Below are positions 1 to 9,266 of a DNA stretch of 64,000 bases, in pieces. Origin of the DNA: VAZQ01 sp963816745 (GTDB lineage Bacteria; Pseudomonadota; Alphaproteobacteria; Rhizobiales; Xanthobacteraceae); NCBI GenBank assembly GCA_963816745.1, contig CAWFLQ010000007.1, positions 204,861 to 268,860 of the forward strand. The letters are read 5' to 3'. Position 1 is the stretch's first letter. Every line of letters starts with the position of its first letter. The translations under genes were made by a program, and so were the position numbers. Under the pieces are notes generated by a model, which saw only the letters and a list, made by a program, of their open reading frames with translations, was not told the DNA's origin and did no database searches.

Positions 1-498
1 GGCAAGTTCCCTGTGTTGCGAGACGACGCCAGGGGGCAGACAGTCCCCGAGTCGAGCATCATCATCGAGTACCTGGACCAGTATCATCCAGGCATGACGC
101 CGCTCGTGCCTGCGGACGAGGACCTCGCGTGGCAGACACGCCTGCGGGATCGCTTCTATGACCTTCACGTGCACTACCACATGCAGAGGATCGTCGGTGA
201 CCGGTTGCGTCCGGCGGCCAACAAGGATCAGTACGGAGTGGAGCAGGCGAGAGCGAAGCTGCAGACCGCCTACGGCATGATCGACGAGGAGATGGCAACG
301 AAGACCTGGGCGATGGGAGATGCATTCAGCATGGCGGACTGCGCGGCTGCGCCGGCTCTGTTCTACGCAAACCTGGTCGTGCCGTTCGCCGACGCCCACA
401 AGAACGTTGCTGCGTACTTCGACCGCCTGATGAAGCGCCGTTCCTTCGCTCGAGTGGTCGCGGAGGCAAAGCCGTACTTCGCGATGTTCCCGCAATAG
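1..498 (+). CDS. Glutathione S-transferase family protein (5' truncated by window edge)
   Basis: The reading frame is open from base 1, so the start lies upstream of the window. The visible 165 residues begin in the thioredoxin-like N-terminal domain: GKFPVL followed by ESSIIIEYLDQYHP matches the cis-Pro and glutathione-contacting Glu-Ser region of GSTs. An all-helical C-terminal domain follows (about residues 40-165) with the GST_C-like stretch WAMGDAFSMADCAAAPAL. GSTs conjugate or reduce electrophiles with glutathione in the cytosol; the substrate cannot be read from this fragment. No obvious terminator follows. Family call is firm, function generic. Confidence 0.85.
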   Translation, partial: GKFPVLRDDARGQTVPESSIIIEYLDQYHPGMTPLVPADEDLAWQTRLRDRFYDLHVHYHMQRIVGDRLRPAANKDQYGVEQARAKLQTAYGMIDEEMATKTWAMGDAFSMADCAAAPALFYANLVVPFADAHKNVAAYFDRLMKRRSFARVVAEAKPYFAMFPQ

Positions 499-649
499 CC
501 ACACCAGAACGGCAATTGTTTCCACCGCCGACGATATCTCGATTTCTGGGCGCAGGCGTACCAGGCGATCGACGATTGAGTGCATTGCCCAGGTCCGAGC
601 TCCGGCGAGCTCGCCCGCGCGGCTCGGGGATTTCAAAAATTTCGCCCCC

Positions 650-675
650 TGTCGAAGAAAAAGATCGCGCGACGT
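650..675 (+). promoter_or_regulatory. Candidate ECF42-type promoter upstream of the YCII genes
   Basis: A TGTCGA hexamer at 650-655 is followed 14 bases later by CGAC (670-673), about 100 bases before the first YCII start. From memory, ECF42 sigma factors recognise TGTCGA with a CG(A/T)C-like -10 element and transcribe their own DGPF/YCII operon. Only one instance is present here, so the call rests on position and motif. Confidence 0.35.
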
Positions 676-775
676 GTCAATTCTGCGGACTGCCGCTCGT
701 CGCATTGACAGAGCGGGCTTTGCAGGCGGCCGGATCCGTCCCGGAACCCAGCTCCGAACAGAAGGAGAAACCACG

Positions 776-1207
776 ATGCGATTCATGATCATCGTCAAGG
801 CCACCAAGGACTCGGAAACCGGCGTCATGTCGGAGCTCCTGAAAACCGAGCGGTGGCAGAAGCTTTTTGCCGAAATGGCGGCCTATCACGAGGAGCTGCA
901 GAAAGCCGGCGTGCTGCTCGACGGCAACGGGCTGCACCCGAGCTCGAAGGGCTGGCGCGTCAAGTATTCCAGCGGCAAGCGCACCGTGATCGACGGGCCA
1001 TTCACCGAGGCGAAGGAGCTGATTGCCGGCTACACCCTGATCAAGGTGAAGTCGAAGGAAGAGGCGATGGAATGGGTCAGGCGCTTTCCCAATCCCCATC
1101 TGGACGACGGCGAGATCGAGGTTCGGCAGCTCTACGAGCTGGAGGACTTCGGCTCCGGCGTTCCGGTCGAGCGCTTTCGCGAGATGGGGGTGGGGACCGA
1201 GAAATAG
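776..1207 (+). CDS. YCII-related (DGPF) domain protein, copy 1
   Basis: This 143-residue protein has the YCII fold signature: MRFMIIVKAT at the N-terminus, GVLLDGNGLHPSS and the diagnostic DGPFTEAKELIAGY near residues 78-92, then a WVRRFPNPH segment. The start is set by AGAAGGAGAAA seven bases upstream of the ATG, rather than an earlier in-frame codon. YCII/DGPF proteins are small cytosolic dimers of unknown reaction that are almost always encoded with ECF42 sigma factors, as here. Copy 2 follows 51 bases later and the sigma factor lies downstream, so the three probably form one unit. It may be an effector or target of the sigma factor. Confidence 0.88.
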   Translation: MRFMIIVKATKDSETGVMSELLKTERWQKLFAEMAAYHEELQKAGVLLDGNGLHPSSKGWRVKYSSGKRTVIDGPFTEAKELIAGYTLIKVKSKEEAMEWVRRFPNPHLDDGEIEVRQLYELEDFGSGVPVERFREMGVGTEK

Positions 1208-1258
1208 ACGCGGGGCCGCCGAAAGACACCGAACCCGATACCTGACGGAGAGACAACG

Positions 1259-1675
1259 ATGCGATTCATGATGCTGATGATCCCCAAGGGCTACGAGACG
1301 GCAGCACCGGGCACCGTGCCGGACGCCGAGCGTGTGGCCGCGATGATGAAATACAACGAATCCCTGCAGAAGGCCGGCGTGCTGCTCGCGCTCGATGGCC
1401 TCCACCCGCCCTCGATGGGGGCGCGCGTCACGTTCCCCGGAGGGAAGCCCAAGGTGACCGACGGGCCGTTCGCCGAGGCGAAGGAGGTGCTCGGCGGCTA
1501 CTGGATGATCCAGGTGAAGTCGAAGGCGGAGGCGGTCGAATGGGCGTCGCGCTGTCCCGCCGGGGAAAACGAAATGATCGAGATCCGCCAGGTGCAGGAG
1601 ATGTCGGACTTCCCAGCCGATGTGCAGGAGGCGGCGGCCGGGTTCGCCGAGATGCAGAAGTCCGGGCGGCGCTAG
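1259..1675 (+). CDS. YCII-related (DGPF) domain protein, copy 2
   Basis: A 138-residue paralogue of the preceding gene, again starting MRFMM, with GVLLALDGLHPPS and DGPFAEAKEVLGGYWMIQVKSKAEA. The GACGGAGAGACAACG leader supplies a ribosome site. Tandem YCII paralogues beside one ECF42 sigma factor are common in Proteobacteria. The C-terminus (MSDFPADVQEAAAGFAEMQK) differs from copy 1, so the pair may form heterodimers or handle different ligands; that is inference. No catalytic assignment is possible. Confidence 0.88.
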   Translation: MRFMMLMIPKGYETAAPGTVPDAERVAAMMKYNESLQKAGVLLALDGLHPPSMGARVTFPGGKPKVTDGPFAEAKEVLGGYWMIQVKSKAEAVEWASRCPAGENEMIEIRQVQEMSDFPADVQEAAAGFAEMQKSGRR

Positions 1676-1708
1676 AGTGATGACTTCTTCGAATCGTCAT
1701 CCCGCTCT
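1674..1708. repeat. REP-like hairpin, copy A
   Basis: GATGAC and GTCATC pair around a TTCTTCGAATC loop, flanked by AGAG/CTCT. The same element recurs in opposite orientation at 22021-22060. It sits directly after the second YCII stop and could also end that transcript. Confidence 0.55.
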
Positions 1709-1721
1709 AGCTTGTTGCTGA

Positions 1722-1768
1722 AGCATGATCTTTTCCGAAAACCGGTATCCACTTTTCGGGATCATGCT
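1722..1768. repeat. 47-bp palindromic intergenic repeat (rhizobial type)
   Basis: AGCATGATC at the left is the exact complement of GATCATGCT at the right, with CCGAAAA and TTTTCGG as an inner stem. This palindrome family is familiar from Bradyrhizobium-group intergenic regions and is part of the reason for the host assignment. It lies between the YCII genes and the sigma gene. Confidence 0.7.
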
Positions 1769-1834
1769 GCAGGGGACGTAATGCGGCGAGGCCTCGGGTT
1801 GCGCCGGGGGACGAAGCTGGTCTAATCGGGAGCC

Positions 1835-3115
1835 GTGACGGCTCCCGATACCCATCGCGCGATCGACGCGGTCTGGAGAATCGAGCCGGCGAGGCTCATC
1901 GCCGGTCTCGCGCGGATGTTGCGCGACGTCGGCCTTGCCGAGGAGCTCGCGCAGGACGCCCTCGTCGCCGCGCTGGAGCGGTGGCCGGTCACGGGCATCC
2001 CGGACAATCCGGGCGCCTGGCTCATGGCCACTGCGAAGCATCGCGCGATCGACCGGCTGCGCCGGAACAAGCTCATCGAGCGCAAGCACGAGGAGCTCGG
2101 CCGCGAGCTCGAGACGGAAGGAGAGGGGACCGCGCCGGATCTCGACGCCGCCCTCGACGACGACATCGGCGACGACCTGCTGCGTCTGATGTTCACGGCC
2201 TGCCATCCGGTGCTCTCGACCGAGGCGCGCGTCGCGCTGACACTGCGCCTGCTCGGTGGTCTCACGACCGAGGAGATCGCGCGCGCGTTCCTGGTGCCGG
2301 AGCCGACCATCGCTCAGCGCATCGTCCGCGCCAAGCGGACGCTCGCCGAGGCGCGCGTCCCCTTCGAGGTCCCGCGCGGGGCCGATCGCGCCGGTCGCCT
2401 GTCGTCGGTGCTCGAGGTGCTCTATCTCATCTTCAACGAGGGCTACACCGCGACGGCCGGCGACGACTGGATGCGGCCGCAACTGTGCGAAGAGGCGCTC
2501 CGGCTCGGCCGCATCCTGGCCGAGCTCGCGCCTGAGGAGCCCGAGGTCCACGGCCTCGTCGCACTGATGGAGATCCAGGCGTCGCGCTTCGGCGCGCGCG
2601 CCGGTCCGTCGGGCGAGCCCATCCTGCTGCTCGACCAGAACCGTGCGCGCTGGGATCAGCTCCTCATCCGCCGCGGCCTTGCGGCGCTCGACCGCGCCGA
2701 GAAGCTCGGCGGCGCCCATGGCCCCTATGCGTTGCAGGCGGCCATCGCCGCCTGCCACGCGCGCGCTCGTACGGGGGCAGAGACCGATTGGGCGCGGATC
2801 GCGGCTCTCTACGAGACGCTCGCCGAGCTCGCGCCATCACCCGTCGTGGAGCTCAATCGCGCGGTCGCCGTCGCGATGGCGTTCGGTCCGGAAGCAGGCC
2901 TCGAGCTCGTCGATGCGCTGCTCGCGGAGCCCCTGCTCGAAGGCTACCACCTCCTGCCCGCCGTGCGCGGCGACCTCCTGGAGAAGCTCGACCGCCTCGA
3001 CGACGCGCGGGTGGAATTCGAGCGCGCGGCGTCGCTCACACGCAACGCCCGTGAGCGCAACCTGCTGCTCGAGCGCGCCGCCGCCTGCGCGCGCCGATCA
3101 GCCGTTACGGGATGA
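1835..3115 (+). CDS. ECF42-type RNA polymerase sigma factor with C-terminal TPR-like extension
   Basis: This 426-residue protein starts at GTG (MTAPDTHRAIDAVWRIE). Region sigma-2 spans about residues 15-90 (ELAQDALVAALERWP, NPGAWLMATAKHRAIDRLRR). Region sigma-4 spans about 115-180 (LTLRLLGGLTTEEIARAF, APTIAQRI-like helix-turn-helix). A DUF6596 region follows (LYLIFNEGYTA near 200), then a helical TPR-like tail to the end. The long C-terminus replaces an anti-sigma factor in this group and is reported to be required for activity. The two YCII genes upstream are its expected partners. The signal it senses is unknown. Confidence 0.9.
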   Translation: MTAPDTHRAIDAVWRIEPARLIAGLARMLRDVGLAEELAQDALVAALERWPVTGIPDNPGAWLMATAKHRAIDRLRRNKLIERKHEELGRELETEGEGTAPDLDAALDDDIGDDLLRLMFTACHPVLSTEARVALTLRLLGGLTTEEIARAFLVPEPTIAQRIVRAKRTLAEARVPFEVPRGADRAGRLSSVLEVLYLIFNEGYTATAGDDWMRPQLCEEALRLGRILAELAPEEPEVHGLVALMEIQASRFGARAGPSGEPILLLDQNRARWDQLLIRRGLAALDRAEKLGGAHGPYALQAAIAACHARARTGAETDWARIAALYETLAELAPSPVVELNRAVAVAMAFGPEAGLELVDALLAEPLLEGYHLLPAVRGDLLEKLDRLDDARVEFERAASLTRNARERNLLLERAAACARRSAVTG

Positions 3116-3233
3116 CCCGCCGCGCGCCGGAAAAATGCGCGGAATCCTGCGGTCGCCATGCATCCAAACGGGCTTTCCGGATGTATTTGCATGAGGCGCC
3201 ACGGTTGTGCGGCGCGGAGCGGGAGGACTGACC

Positions 3234-3599
3234 ATGCGCGTTCTTGCGGCTTTTTGCCTTGCCTGCCTGGGTTTGACGACGCCCGGCGCATCGGCACAGG
3301 ACAATTATGAAAGCTGGCCCGTGCTGCGAAGCACGTTTCCTTCGACCGGCGGTGGCGGGATCGTGATCAAGGGATATGACCCGGTCATCAGCGGCGGGAA
3401 ATGCCTGACGACCTTCATGGCGGTCGAGCCCAGCGCCGAGCCCAAGGTCTACCCGAACTTCATCGAATTCGAGGCGGTGGCAGTCCAAGGCGGTACGCTC
3501 TGCCAAAACGGCAAATGGCGCGCTTTCGATGGTGGTGCCACGGGCACAACCCCGTTCCGAGTTTTCTTCAAGGACGGCGTGTTCCGCGGTTCGCCCTGA
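3234..3599 (+). CDS. Small secreted protein of unknown function
   Basis: A 121-residue protein with a clear Sec signal peptide (MRVLAAFCLACLGLTTPGASA, cleavage before QDNYESW). GGGAGGACTG lies four bases before the ATG at 3234, which is preferred over an upstream in-frame ATG. The mature part has two cysteines (KCLTTFM and LCQNGKW) that could form a disulfide, and a conserved-looking NGKWRAFDGGATGTTPF tail. It should be periplasmic. I do not recognise a named family. It faces the glycosidase gene downstream on the same strand, 130 bases away. Confidence 0.65.
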   Translation: MRVLAAFCLACLGLTTPGASAQDNYESWPVLRSTFPSTGGGGIVIKGYDPVISGGKCLTTFMAVEPSAEPKVYPNFIEFEAVAVQGGTLCQNGKWRAFDGGATGTTPFRVFFKDGVFRGSP

Positions 3600-3728
3600 G
3601 GCGTCCCGGTTTCTCTGGCTCTTGCCTCGCAACCGGGAGATTCGCTCGTTTTTTGAGGAACTTGGAGGTTTGCCCGCAGCCGATTGATAAAGCATATTGC
3701 CGACGCCGAGGAACGACGCCATCTGCCC

Positions 3729-5863
3729 ATGGCGCGCTCGGATAGGGAAGCAACAGTGCCCACAGGTCATGCGCCTACCGCAAAGAGGCGAACCGTCCTC
3801 AAGCTGCTGGCCGGATCAATTGCGGGTGCCGGTTTGGGCGGCCGCGGTGCGGGCTTTGCCTTCGCGGCCGAGCCGCCGGCGCCGGTGGGTGACACTGTTA
3901 TCGGCTTGGAGTTCGATTCGGAGCTGCGCAGCCGCGTCGTCGTGCGGCAGGGCGGCGCCTCCGAGCCGCTCACGGATTTCGAAGCCAGCGAGACGCTCCG
4001 GCTCGCGGACGGCAAGCGCATCGATCGCTTCCAGTTCCTCGACCAGCGCAGCGAAGGCGTCGAGGACGTTCACGGCCGGGGCACGCGCCACGTCCTGCGT
4101 GGACGTGCCGGCGAAGGGATCGAGAAAGAGATCAGCATCGTCCTCTATGATCGCTATCCCGGCTTTGCGCTCATGCGCGTTGCCTATCGCAAGGTGGGCG
4201 CAGACGCGATCCGGATCGAAGGCTGGGTAAACGGCGCGCATGTCCTGAAGCCTGCCGCGGATGGCGCGCGCGACTATTGGTCGTTTTCAGGCGCTTCCTA
4301 CGAGGATCGCCGGGACTGGGTGCAGCCACTGCGTGCCGGATTTCGATCAGCGCAACTTCATGGGCATGAATGCATCCGACTACGGCGGCGGCACGCCGGT
4401 GGTGGATGTCTGGCGGCGCGATTGCGGGCTGGCGGTCGGCCATGTCGAAACCGTGCCGAAGCTGCTTGCGCTGCCGCTCGACGATGACGGCTGCCGGCGC
4501 GCGCGTCGCGGTCGAATGCGATCGGGCGGTGACGCTTGCGCCGGGCGAGGGCTTTTCGACCTTCGAGACCTTCGTGGCCGTTCATCGCGGCGACTATTTC
4601 GCGACGCTCGACGCCTATCGCAGAATCCTCGCCGAGCGCGGGATGGCTCAGGCGAAAGTGCCCGCGAGCGCCTACGAGCCGATCTGGTGCGCCTGGGGTT
4701 ACGAGCGCGACTTCACCGTCGAGCAGGTGACTGGGGACGCTGCCCAAGGCCGGCGAGCTCGGGCTCGGCTGGGCGGTGCTCGACGACGGCTGGCAGACCG
4801 CGGTGGGCGACTGGCATCTCGACCCGAAGAAGTTCCCGCGCGGCGATGCCGACATGATCGCGCTCGTCAAGGCGATCAAGGACGCGGGCATGAAGCCCAA
4901 GCTCTGGATCGCGCCGCTCGCCGCGCATCCCGGCAAGCGATCTGCTCCGTGACCACGCCGACCTGCTGCTGCTGGACAAGGACGGCGCGGTGCAGAACGT
5001 GACCTGGTGGGACAGCTTTTGTCTGTGCCCGGCCTATCCGGCAGACGGTGGAACGGAGCAAGGCGCTCGTCCGCAAGATCATGGGCGAATGGGGCTATGC
5101 GGGGCTCAAGCTCGACGGCCAGCATCTCAACGGCGTCGCGCCCTGCTACAATCCCGCGCACAAGCACGCGCGGCCCGAGGAGTCGGTCGAGAAGCTGCAG
5201 GATTTCTGGAAGGCGATCTATGCGGAGGCGATTGCGATCAATCCGGACGCGGTGATCGAAATCTGCCCGTGCGGCACCTCGCAGGCCTTTCACAACATGC
5301 CCTACATGAACCAGGCGGTCGCCTCCGATCCGGAATCGTCGTGGCAGGTCCGGCACAAGGGCAAGACGATCAAGGCGCTGATGGGCCCCTCGGCCGCCTA
5401 TGCGGGCGACCATGTGGAGCTCAGCGACAGGGGGCGATGATTTCGCGTCCACCGTCGGGATCGGCGCGGTCGTCTCCACCAAGTTCACCTGGCCGCGCGA
5501 TCCGAAGCCGAAGGACAGCTTCCTGCTGACGGCGCAAAGAGAAGCGGAATGGCGCAAGTGGATCGCGCTCTATAACGAAAAGCGGCTGCCCGAAGGGCAG
5601 CTATCGCGGCGAGCTCTACGATATCGGCTTCGACAAGCCGGAAGCCCATGTCATCACGAAGGACGGCCGGTGCTATTACGCGTTCTACGCCGATCGCTGG
5701 GACGGCCCGGTCGAGCTGCGCGGACTTGGCAAGGGCCGCTACAAGGTTTCCGACTACTTCACGGGCAAGGCTATCGGCTCCGCGTCGGCAACGGCAAATC
5801 GCTTGTCGGTCGTCGTTCGAGCGTTTCCTCCTGCTCGAGGCAACGCCGCTCGATGGGACGTGA
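3729..5863 (+). pseudogene. Tat-exported GH36-type alpha-galactosidase / alpha-N-acetylgalactosaminidase, multiply frameshifted
   Basis: Stitching the frames gives about 710 residues. A twin-arginine leader (KRRTVLKLLAG near residue 18) ends in FAFAAE, then comes an N-terminal beta-sandwich, then a TIM barrel with EPIWCAWGYERDF, WAVLDDGWQ, CPAYPQTVERSK and the nucleophile region GLKLDGQ, as in GH36. The frame moves eight times, always by one surplus base. Sites are near 4342 (TTT), 4494 (CC), 4735 (GGGG), 4935 (AA), 5040 (GG), 5432 (GGGGG), 5596 (GGG) and 5810. Removing one base at each restores the family sequence. Its context (KbaZ, AgaS, sugar kinase) favours a GalNAc- or galactose-containing substrate in the periplasm. 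The TGA overlaps the next start (GTGA). Confidence 0.82.
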
Positions 5864-6810
5864 CCGTGTCGGACGCCGTCGTCCTGCACCAGGCGACGCG
5901 GCCGAAGGCGTGGCTGCTCTATGCCTTCGCGACCACGATCCTGTGGGGGTTCTGGGGCGCGTTCACGGGTCTGTCTGCGCAGCGCGGTTTTCCCGAAACG
6001 CTGGTCTATTGCGTCTGGTCGCTCACCATGATCCCGCCGGCGCTCTATGCGCTCGCGCGCGCCGGCTGGCGGCTCGACCGCGATCCGCGATCGGTGGTCT
6101 ATGGCATGATCATCGGATTGCTCGGTGCCGGCGGTCAGATGGTGCTGTTCTATGCGCTGACCACTGGCCCGGCCTACCTGATTTTTCCGCTGATCTCGCT
6201 GTCGCCGGTCGTGACCATCGCCATGTCCTATCTCCTGCTCGGCGAACGGACGAACATCGTGGGCGCGGCCGGCATCGTGCTCGCGCTGTTGGCGCTGCCG
6301 TTGTTCGATTTCTCGGCCGAGGGGCTGGGCGAGGGCAGGGTACTGGGCTGGTTCCTGCTTTCGCTGATCGTGATGGGGGCCTGGGGCGTGCAGGCCTTCT
6401 TCATGAAGCTCGCGAACCGCACCATGAGCGCGGAGAGCATCTTCTTCTACATGATGGTGACGGGGCTGCTGCTTGCTCCCGTCGCGTGGGCGATGACCGA
6501 CTTCACCAAGCCGATCAACTGGGGCGCCGACGGCCCCTAGCTGGCCGCGGGAATCCAGATTCTGAACGCGATCGGCGCGCTCACCCTCGTCTATGCGTTC
6601 CGCTACGGCCAGGCGATCGTCGTGTCGCCGCTCACCAATGCGGGCGCGCCGCTGATGACGGCGGTCATCTCGCTCATTGTCATCGGCACGCTGCCGGGCC
6701 CGCTGAAGCTCGTCGGTCTGGTGCTTGCGTCGATCGCCGCCGTCCTGCTCGCGCTGGCGCCTGAGGAGGGCACCACGGTTGACGCCAAGACCAAACCAAC
6801 GGCCTCTTGA
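5860..6810 (+). pseudogene. EamA/DMT-family permease with an in-frame TAG
   Basis: The frame encodes about 316 residues and ten hydrophobic helices in two EamA repeats (first WLLYAFATTILWGFWGAFTGL, last LVGLVLASIAAVLLALAP). The codon at 6538-6540 is TAG, between GADGP and LAAGIQILNAIGALTLVYAF. The same frame continues cleanly to 6810, so a single TGG-to-TAG change is the simplest explanation. GTG 5860 overlaps the glycosidase stop, giving a coupled start. By context it would import the sugar released by the glycosidase. DMT-family sugar permeases exist, but the substrate is inferred only from neighbours. Confidence 0.78.
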
Positions 6811-6816
6811 GCTTCG

Positions 6817-8090
6817 ATGAAGGCCATTCTCGACCTGGTCGCACGTCACAAGGCAGGCGAGCCGTGTGGCATGTTTTCGGTCTGCTCCGCGCATCCCCTG
6901 GTGATCGAAGCGACGTTTCTTCACGCCCGGCGGACCGGCGCACCGTTCGCGCTGATCGAAGCGACCTCGAACCAGGTCAACCAGGACGGCGGCTATACCG
7001 GCATGAAGCCCGCGGACTTCCGCGACTTCGTCCATCGCATCGCGGATCGCGTCGGCTTGCCGCGGGATCGTATTCTTCTCGGCGGCGACCATCTCGGCCC
7101 CAATGCCTGGCAGGCGCTGCCGGCCGAAGCGGCGATGGCGCGGGCCGAGGTGATGGTCGAGGACTATGTTCGCGCCGGCTTCCGCAAGATCCATCTCGAC
7201 TGCTCGATGTCGTGCGCGGACGATCCGGCAGCCGCTGTCCGACGAGACGATCGCGCGGCGTGCGGCGCGCCTCTGCGCGGTCGCCGAGCGCGCCCATGCG
7301 CGCGCGGGAGGAGAGCCTCCCGTCTATGTCATCGGCACCGAGGTTCCGGTCCCCGGTGGCGCCGCGGAAGAGCTGGACACGCTTGCCGTCACGACGCCTG
7401 AGGCGGCGCGCGCGACGATCGATACGCATCGCGCGATCTTCGCCGAGGCCGGGCTCGCCGACGCCTGGCCGCGCGTGATCGCCGCCGTCGTTCAGCCGGG
7501 TGTCGAATTCGATCATCGCAAGGTCGTCGCCTATGCGCCGGAGAAGGCGCGCGCGCTCAGCCGGATGATCGAGGGATGCGACGGCCTGATATTCGAGGCC
7601 CATTCGACCGACTATCAAACACCTTCCGCGCTCGCCGCGCTCGTGCGAGATCATTTCGCGATCCTGAAGGTCGGTCCCGGCGTGACCTTTGCGCTGCGCG
7701 AGGCGCTCTGGGCCCTGGACGCGATCGAGCGCGAATGGATCGAGCCCGGCGTGGTCTCCCGCTTCCGCGATGTCGCCATCGCGCGCATGAAGGCCGAGCC
7801 GCGGCACTGGGCCAAATACTATCATGCGCGCGGCGCGGCGCTCGACTACGACCTGCAATACAGCCTGAGCGACCGGATCCGTTATTACTGGCCCGACCCG
7901 GAGATTGTCCGCGCGCAGGACGACGATGTTCCGCAACCTGGCCCAGAACCCGCCGCCGCCCGCGTTGATCAGCCAATATCTGCCGATCGCCCATGCCGCG
8001 GTCAGGGACGGGCGGATCGGCAGCAGCCCGGCCGAGCTTGCAATGGCCCATGTGTGCGCGGTGCTCGACGGCTATCATGCGGCGGCATAG
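6817..8090 (+). pseudogene. kbaZ: Tagatose-1,6-bisphosphate aldolase subunit KbaZ/GatZ type, two frameshifts
   Basis: The N-terminal part (MKAILDLVARHKAGEPCGMFSVCSAHPLVIEA, GGDHLGPNAWQ, KIHLDCSMSCADDP) and the later parts (PLSDETIARRAARLC, VQPGVEFDH, EAHSTDYQTP, LKVGPGVTFALREALWAL, RIRYYWPDPEI, FRNLAQNPPPPALISQYLP) are classic KbaZ. Two single surplus bases break the frame, near 7229 (CCGGCAG for CCGCAG) and near 7923 (GACGACG before ATGTTC). KbaZ assists the class II aldolase that splits tagatose-1,6-bisphosphate into DHAP and glyceraldehyde-3-phosphate. No KbaY catalytic partner is in the window. The gene lies 6 bases after the permease and 20 before agaS. Confidence 0.85.
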
Positions 8091-8110
8091 CCTGCGAAGA
8101 GGCGGCATGC

Positions 8111-9262
8111 ATGCTCGGCCGTGACGAAGGCGAACTGCAGGCGCTCGGCGCGCTCTGGACGGCGCGCGAGATCGCGCAGCAGCCGGCGATGCTGCGCAAG
8201 ACGCACGCGGTGCTGGTTGCCGGCAAGGAGGCACTGGACCGCTTCCTCCGCCCGCTGCTGGAACGTGCCGCGATGCGAATGATCCTGACCGGCGCCGGCA
8301 CGTCCGCCTTCATCGGCGAATGCCTGGCGCCTCATCTCGCCGCGGTGCTGCCGTGCCGGGTCGAGGCGATCCCCACCACCGACCTGGTCTCCGCGCCGCA
8401 TCTCTATCTCGAGGCGGGCACGCCGACGCTGCTTGTTTCGTTCGGCCGATCCGGCGACAGCCCGGAAAGCGTCGCCGCGCTCGATCTTGCAAACCAATTC
8501 GTCGGCGAAATCCATCACCTTGCGATCACCTGCAATCCGGATGGCGCGCTTGCCCGCAAGATCGGGACCGCCGGCAACGGCATGACGATCCTGTTGCCCG
8601 AGGAAACGCACGACCGAAGCTTTGCCATGACGTCGAGCTTCAGCTGCATGACCTACGCGGCGCTGGCGGCGCTGTCGGGCATCGACGGCATGGCGGCGCG
8701 GATCGAGCGAATAGCGCAGGCGGTCGAAGCCGTGATCGCAGGGCAGGCGGACACGATGAAGACGCTCGCCGGCAAGGGATACGAGCGTGTGGTCTATCTC
8801 GGCAGTCATGTCTTCAAGGGACTTGCGCGTGAGGCGGCGCTCAAGCTGCTCGAGCTGACCGATGGCGGGATGATCGCTGCGTACGACTCCCCGCTGGGCT
8901 TCCGGCACGGGCCGAAGACGATCGTCAATGGCAGGACGCTCGTCGTGGTCTTCCTGTCGAACGATGCCTATACGCGCCGCTACGACCTCGACCTGCTGGA
9001 CGAGATCCGGCGCGACGGCAGGCACGGCGGCTTGCTCGCGATTTGCGGCCGTGACGAAGGGATTCCTGCACGGGTCGAGCGCATCGTGATCCCCGCCATG
9101 GCGGACGCCGAGGATGTCGATCTCCTGATCCCGTTCATCGCCGCGCCGCAGATTTTTGCGTTCGAGCAGTCGCTCGGCCGCGGTCTTTCGCCGGACAAAC
9201 CCAATATCTCGGGCACCGTAAATCGCGTCGTGCAGGGCGTGCGCATTCACGCCGCGAGGTGA
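8111..9262 (+). CDS. agaS: AgaS-family ketose/aldose isomerase (galactosamine-6-phosphate deaminase/isomerase type)
   Basis: An intact 383-residue protein with two SIS domains. The first (about 45-190) has LTGAGTSAFIGE and SFGRSGDSPESVAALDLA. The second (about 215-380) has YLGSHVFKGLAREAALKLLELTDGG and SPLGFRHGPKT. It starts at ATG 8111, just after the kbaZ stop. The long same-frame read-through from 7166 is an artefact of the kbaZ frameshift. AgaS converts galactosamine-6-phosphate to tagatose-6-phosphate in the cytosol, which places the operon in (N-acetyl)galactosamine use. It is clean while its upstream neighbours are broken. Confidence 0.88.
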   Translation: MLGRDEGELQALGALWTAREIAQQPAMLRKTHAVLVAGKEALDRFLRPLLERAAMRMILTGAGTSAFIGECLAPHLAAVLPCRVEAIPTTDLVSAPHLYLEAGTPTLLVSFGRSGDSPESVAALDLANQFVGEIHHLAITCNPDGALARKIGTAGNGMTILLPEETHDRSFAMTSSFSCMTYAALAALSGIDGMAARIERIAQAVEAVIAGQADTMKTLAGKGYERVVYLGSHVFKGLAREAALKLLELTDGGMIAAYDSPLGFRHGPKTIVNGRTLVVVFLSNDAYTRRYDLDLLDEIRRDGRHGGLLAICGRDEGIPARVERIVIPAMADAEDVDLLIPFIAAPQIFAFEQSLGRGLSPDKPNISGTVNRVVQGVRIHAAR

Positions 9263-9266
9263 CGCC

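Noticed and set aside
3207..3233. Nine-codon N-terminal extension of the small secreted protein
   Set aside because: The ATG at 3234 has a good ribosome site and begins a clean signal peptide.
5485..7194. 569-codon minus-strand frame opposite the permease and kbaZ
   Set aside because: Composition is of an antisense shadow (Arg/His/Asp-rich) and the sense strand matches EamA and KbaZ.
7166..9262. A single 698-codon frame joining the KbaZ C-terminal part to AgaS
   Set aside because: The fusion arises from a surplus base near 7923. The real KbaZ end (LAQNPPPPALISQYLP) is in another frame and stops at 8090, and AgaS has its own ATG at 8111.
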